Made by a program: the position numbers and the translations under genes | In this document: in pieces, positions 62,601 to 64,000 of the stretch | Position numbering within the stretch: position 1 is the first letter of the stretch | Layout of the letters: each line of letters begins with the position of its first letter | From: Dasyornis broadbenti | Lineage: Eukaryota; Chordata; Aves; Passeriformes; Dasyornithidae | Assembly: GCA_013397935.1 (NCBI GenBank) | Contig: VZRN01001126.1 | Span: 968,880 to 1,032,879, forward strand | Reading direction: 5' to 3' | DNA: 64,000 nt | Notes under the pieces: model-generated | The model's database searches: none | Seen by the model: the letters and a program-made list of their open reading frames with translations, nothing else | Told to the model about the DNA's origin: nothing

Positions 62601-64000
62601 GCAGGAATGCCAAATTTGTTGGTGCAATCATTCCTACAAGGTTATTTCTTTTTAAAAACCACAGTATCCAAGAATCTATAGCACATAGCAGCTGTTTTCA
62701 ATCAGGAAATGAAACCTGCAGGCTCCCCCTGCCCAAACATGTTTGAGCAGTGCCTTGATCTTCCATGGGAAGTATTCAGAAAAGTTAAGGCTGTCCCTTG
62801 AAATATTACTTTGCTGCTTGTCCTGAGGGATGGAGCCAAGTGCTCCTCTAATGACTTGATGCGTGTACCTGTTTCTTCTTCCTTCTCTTGGAGGGGAGGT
62901 AGAAGGAAAAAGAAAAACCAAAAATGAGTTGTTGTGATGGCTGATGCATCTTGTTTTTAGCCTGCTAAACAGGCCAGGTCAAAGAGTGTGAGAGCAAGAG
63001 ATTTTGAAGAGTATTCATCTTTGCAAACCAGTTTAGAAACCCAGCCCCTAGGATGCTGCTCTTCCAGCATAGCAGGATGGTGCTTTCTGGTGGTCATCCC
63101 CAACCAGGAGGTGAGGGGACAGCAAGATGAGGTGGCACAAACTGCTCCCCTCTTGGGCACAGTGGGGTTCCTGGTGCTTTTGACAGTGTGAGGCCTCTGG
63201 AGGGTTTCTGAAAATCCCTGCTCCAGAGGTGCCACGAAGTGCCGTGGCAAACAAACACATCCTGTCAATGGCACAAGGCCACAGCCAGTGCTCTGGTGGG
63301 AGCATCTCAAAGAATCATGGAATAGTTTGGGTTGGAAGGGACTTTAAAGCTCATATCATTCCACCCCTGCCATGGACAGGAATATCTTCCACTAGCCCAG
63401 GTTGCTCCAAGCCCTGTCCACCCTGGCCTTGGACACTTCCAGGGATGGGGCAGCCACAGCTTCTCTGGACAGCCTGTGCCAGAGTCTCACCATCCTCACA
63501 GGGAAGAATTGTTTCCTAATGTCTGATAAAAACCAATGCTTCTTCCGCTTAAAGTAATTCCATCTTGTCCTATCACCTGCATGCCCTTGTAAAAAGTCCC
63601 TCTTCAGCTTTCATGTAGGCTTCCTTCAAATACTGCAAGCCTTTTTTTAAAGTCTCCCCAGAGCTTCCTCTAGGCTGAGCAACCCCAACTCTCTCATCCT
63701 GTCCTCTTAGGAGAGGTGCTCTAGCACTCTGATCATCTCTGTGGCCCTCCTCTCATCTTGTACATCAAATCCATGTCTTCATGGCAGGTTAAAATGTTTG
63801 GGTCCCATCTACTGCTCAGGATGACCCGTGACAATCTGGCTGATGTGTGAGCAAGGAGCACTAAGCTGCTCCTTGCTCAATATTTGTTTATTTTTTGTTT
63901 CCTTTTACTGGTGTTTTTAGAACACAAAAGCAAAGGAGTGAGCAAAAACAAACCCCTTTCTGAACCAACACATCAAGCAAGAAGGAAGCAAGGTGTGTTT
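62601..64000. other. Intergenic sequence after ETV6
   Basis: No coding exon is recognised. Apart from the CR1 copy at 63309-63816 there is only unique sequence. In human the next gene downstream of ETV6 is BCL2L14 and then LRP6; neither is visible here. Confidence 0.6.
63309..63816 (-). mobile_element. CR1 LINE 3' fragment, about 0.5 kb
   Basis: It starts with aaagaatcatggaatagtttgggttggaa, the reverse complement of the CR1 3' end, and continues through ccatggacaggaatatcttcc, gccttggacacttccaggga, gggaagaattgtttcctaatg, gagcaaccccaactctctca and ctctgatcatctctgtggcc to the ccatgtcttc region. It is the best preserved CR1 copy in the window and lies beyond the inferred end of ETV6. Confidence 0.93.

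Overview
The window is vertebrate nuclear DNA, almost certainly from a bird. It carries the 3' two thirds of one large spliced gene on the + strand, ETV6 (TEL), an ETS-family transcriptional repressor. Six coding exons are recognised from their translated sequence, and each is bounded by GT-AG splice sites with compatible phases. They match human exons 3 to 8. All have the human length as I recall it except exon 5, which is one codon shorter. The avian assignment rests on several fragments of CR1, the dominant LINE of bird genomes, with the typical 3' end (ATTCTGTGATTCTGTG-like on the sense strand), and on compact introns.

Layout: 1-31736 is the end of a long intron (human intron 2) with no recognisable exon. 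It holds two CR1 fragments, simple repeats, a 197-bp tandem copy split by a single N, and a few clusters of transcription-factor-like motifs. The coding exons lie at 31737-31901 and 34826-34960 (PNT/SAM oligomerisation domain), 39492-40034 (central repression and linker region), 52808-52950 and 55287-55387 (ETS DNA-binding domain), and 58414-58519 (end of the ETS domain and C-terminal inhibitory tail, with the stop at 58517-58519). A long 3' UTR of about 4 kb follows, with a likely distal poly(A) signal at 62578. The last 1.4 kb is probably intergenic and contains a long CR1 copy on the minus strand.

Exons 1 and 2, including the promoter, the normal start codon and the internal start (Met43 in human), lie upstream of the window. 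Almost all open reading frames elsewhere are short, repeat-derived or antisense chance frames, and I found no second protein-coding gene. There is no CRISPR array, operon, tRNA or rRNA gene visible.

I did not find a convincing previously undescribed system. The most useful observations are: a probable assembly duplication around the N at 14385; a 68-bp perfect AT-rich palindrome inside the 3' UTR; an ETS/E-box/four-GATA motif cluster in the long intron; a pair of related intronic segments sharing an identical 18-bp palindrome; a 21-bp exact direct repeat ending just before the exon 7 splice acceptor; and several perfect or near-perfect inverted repeats.
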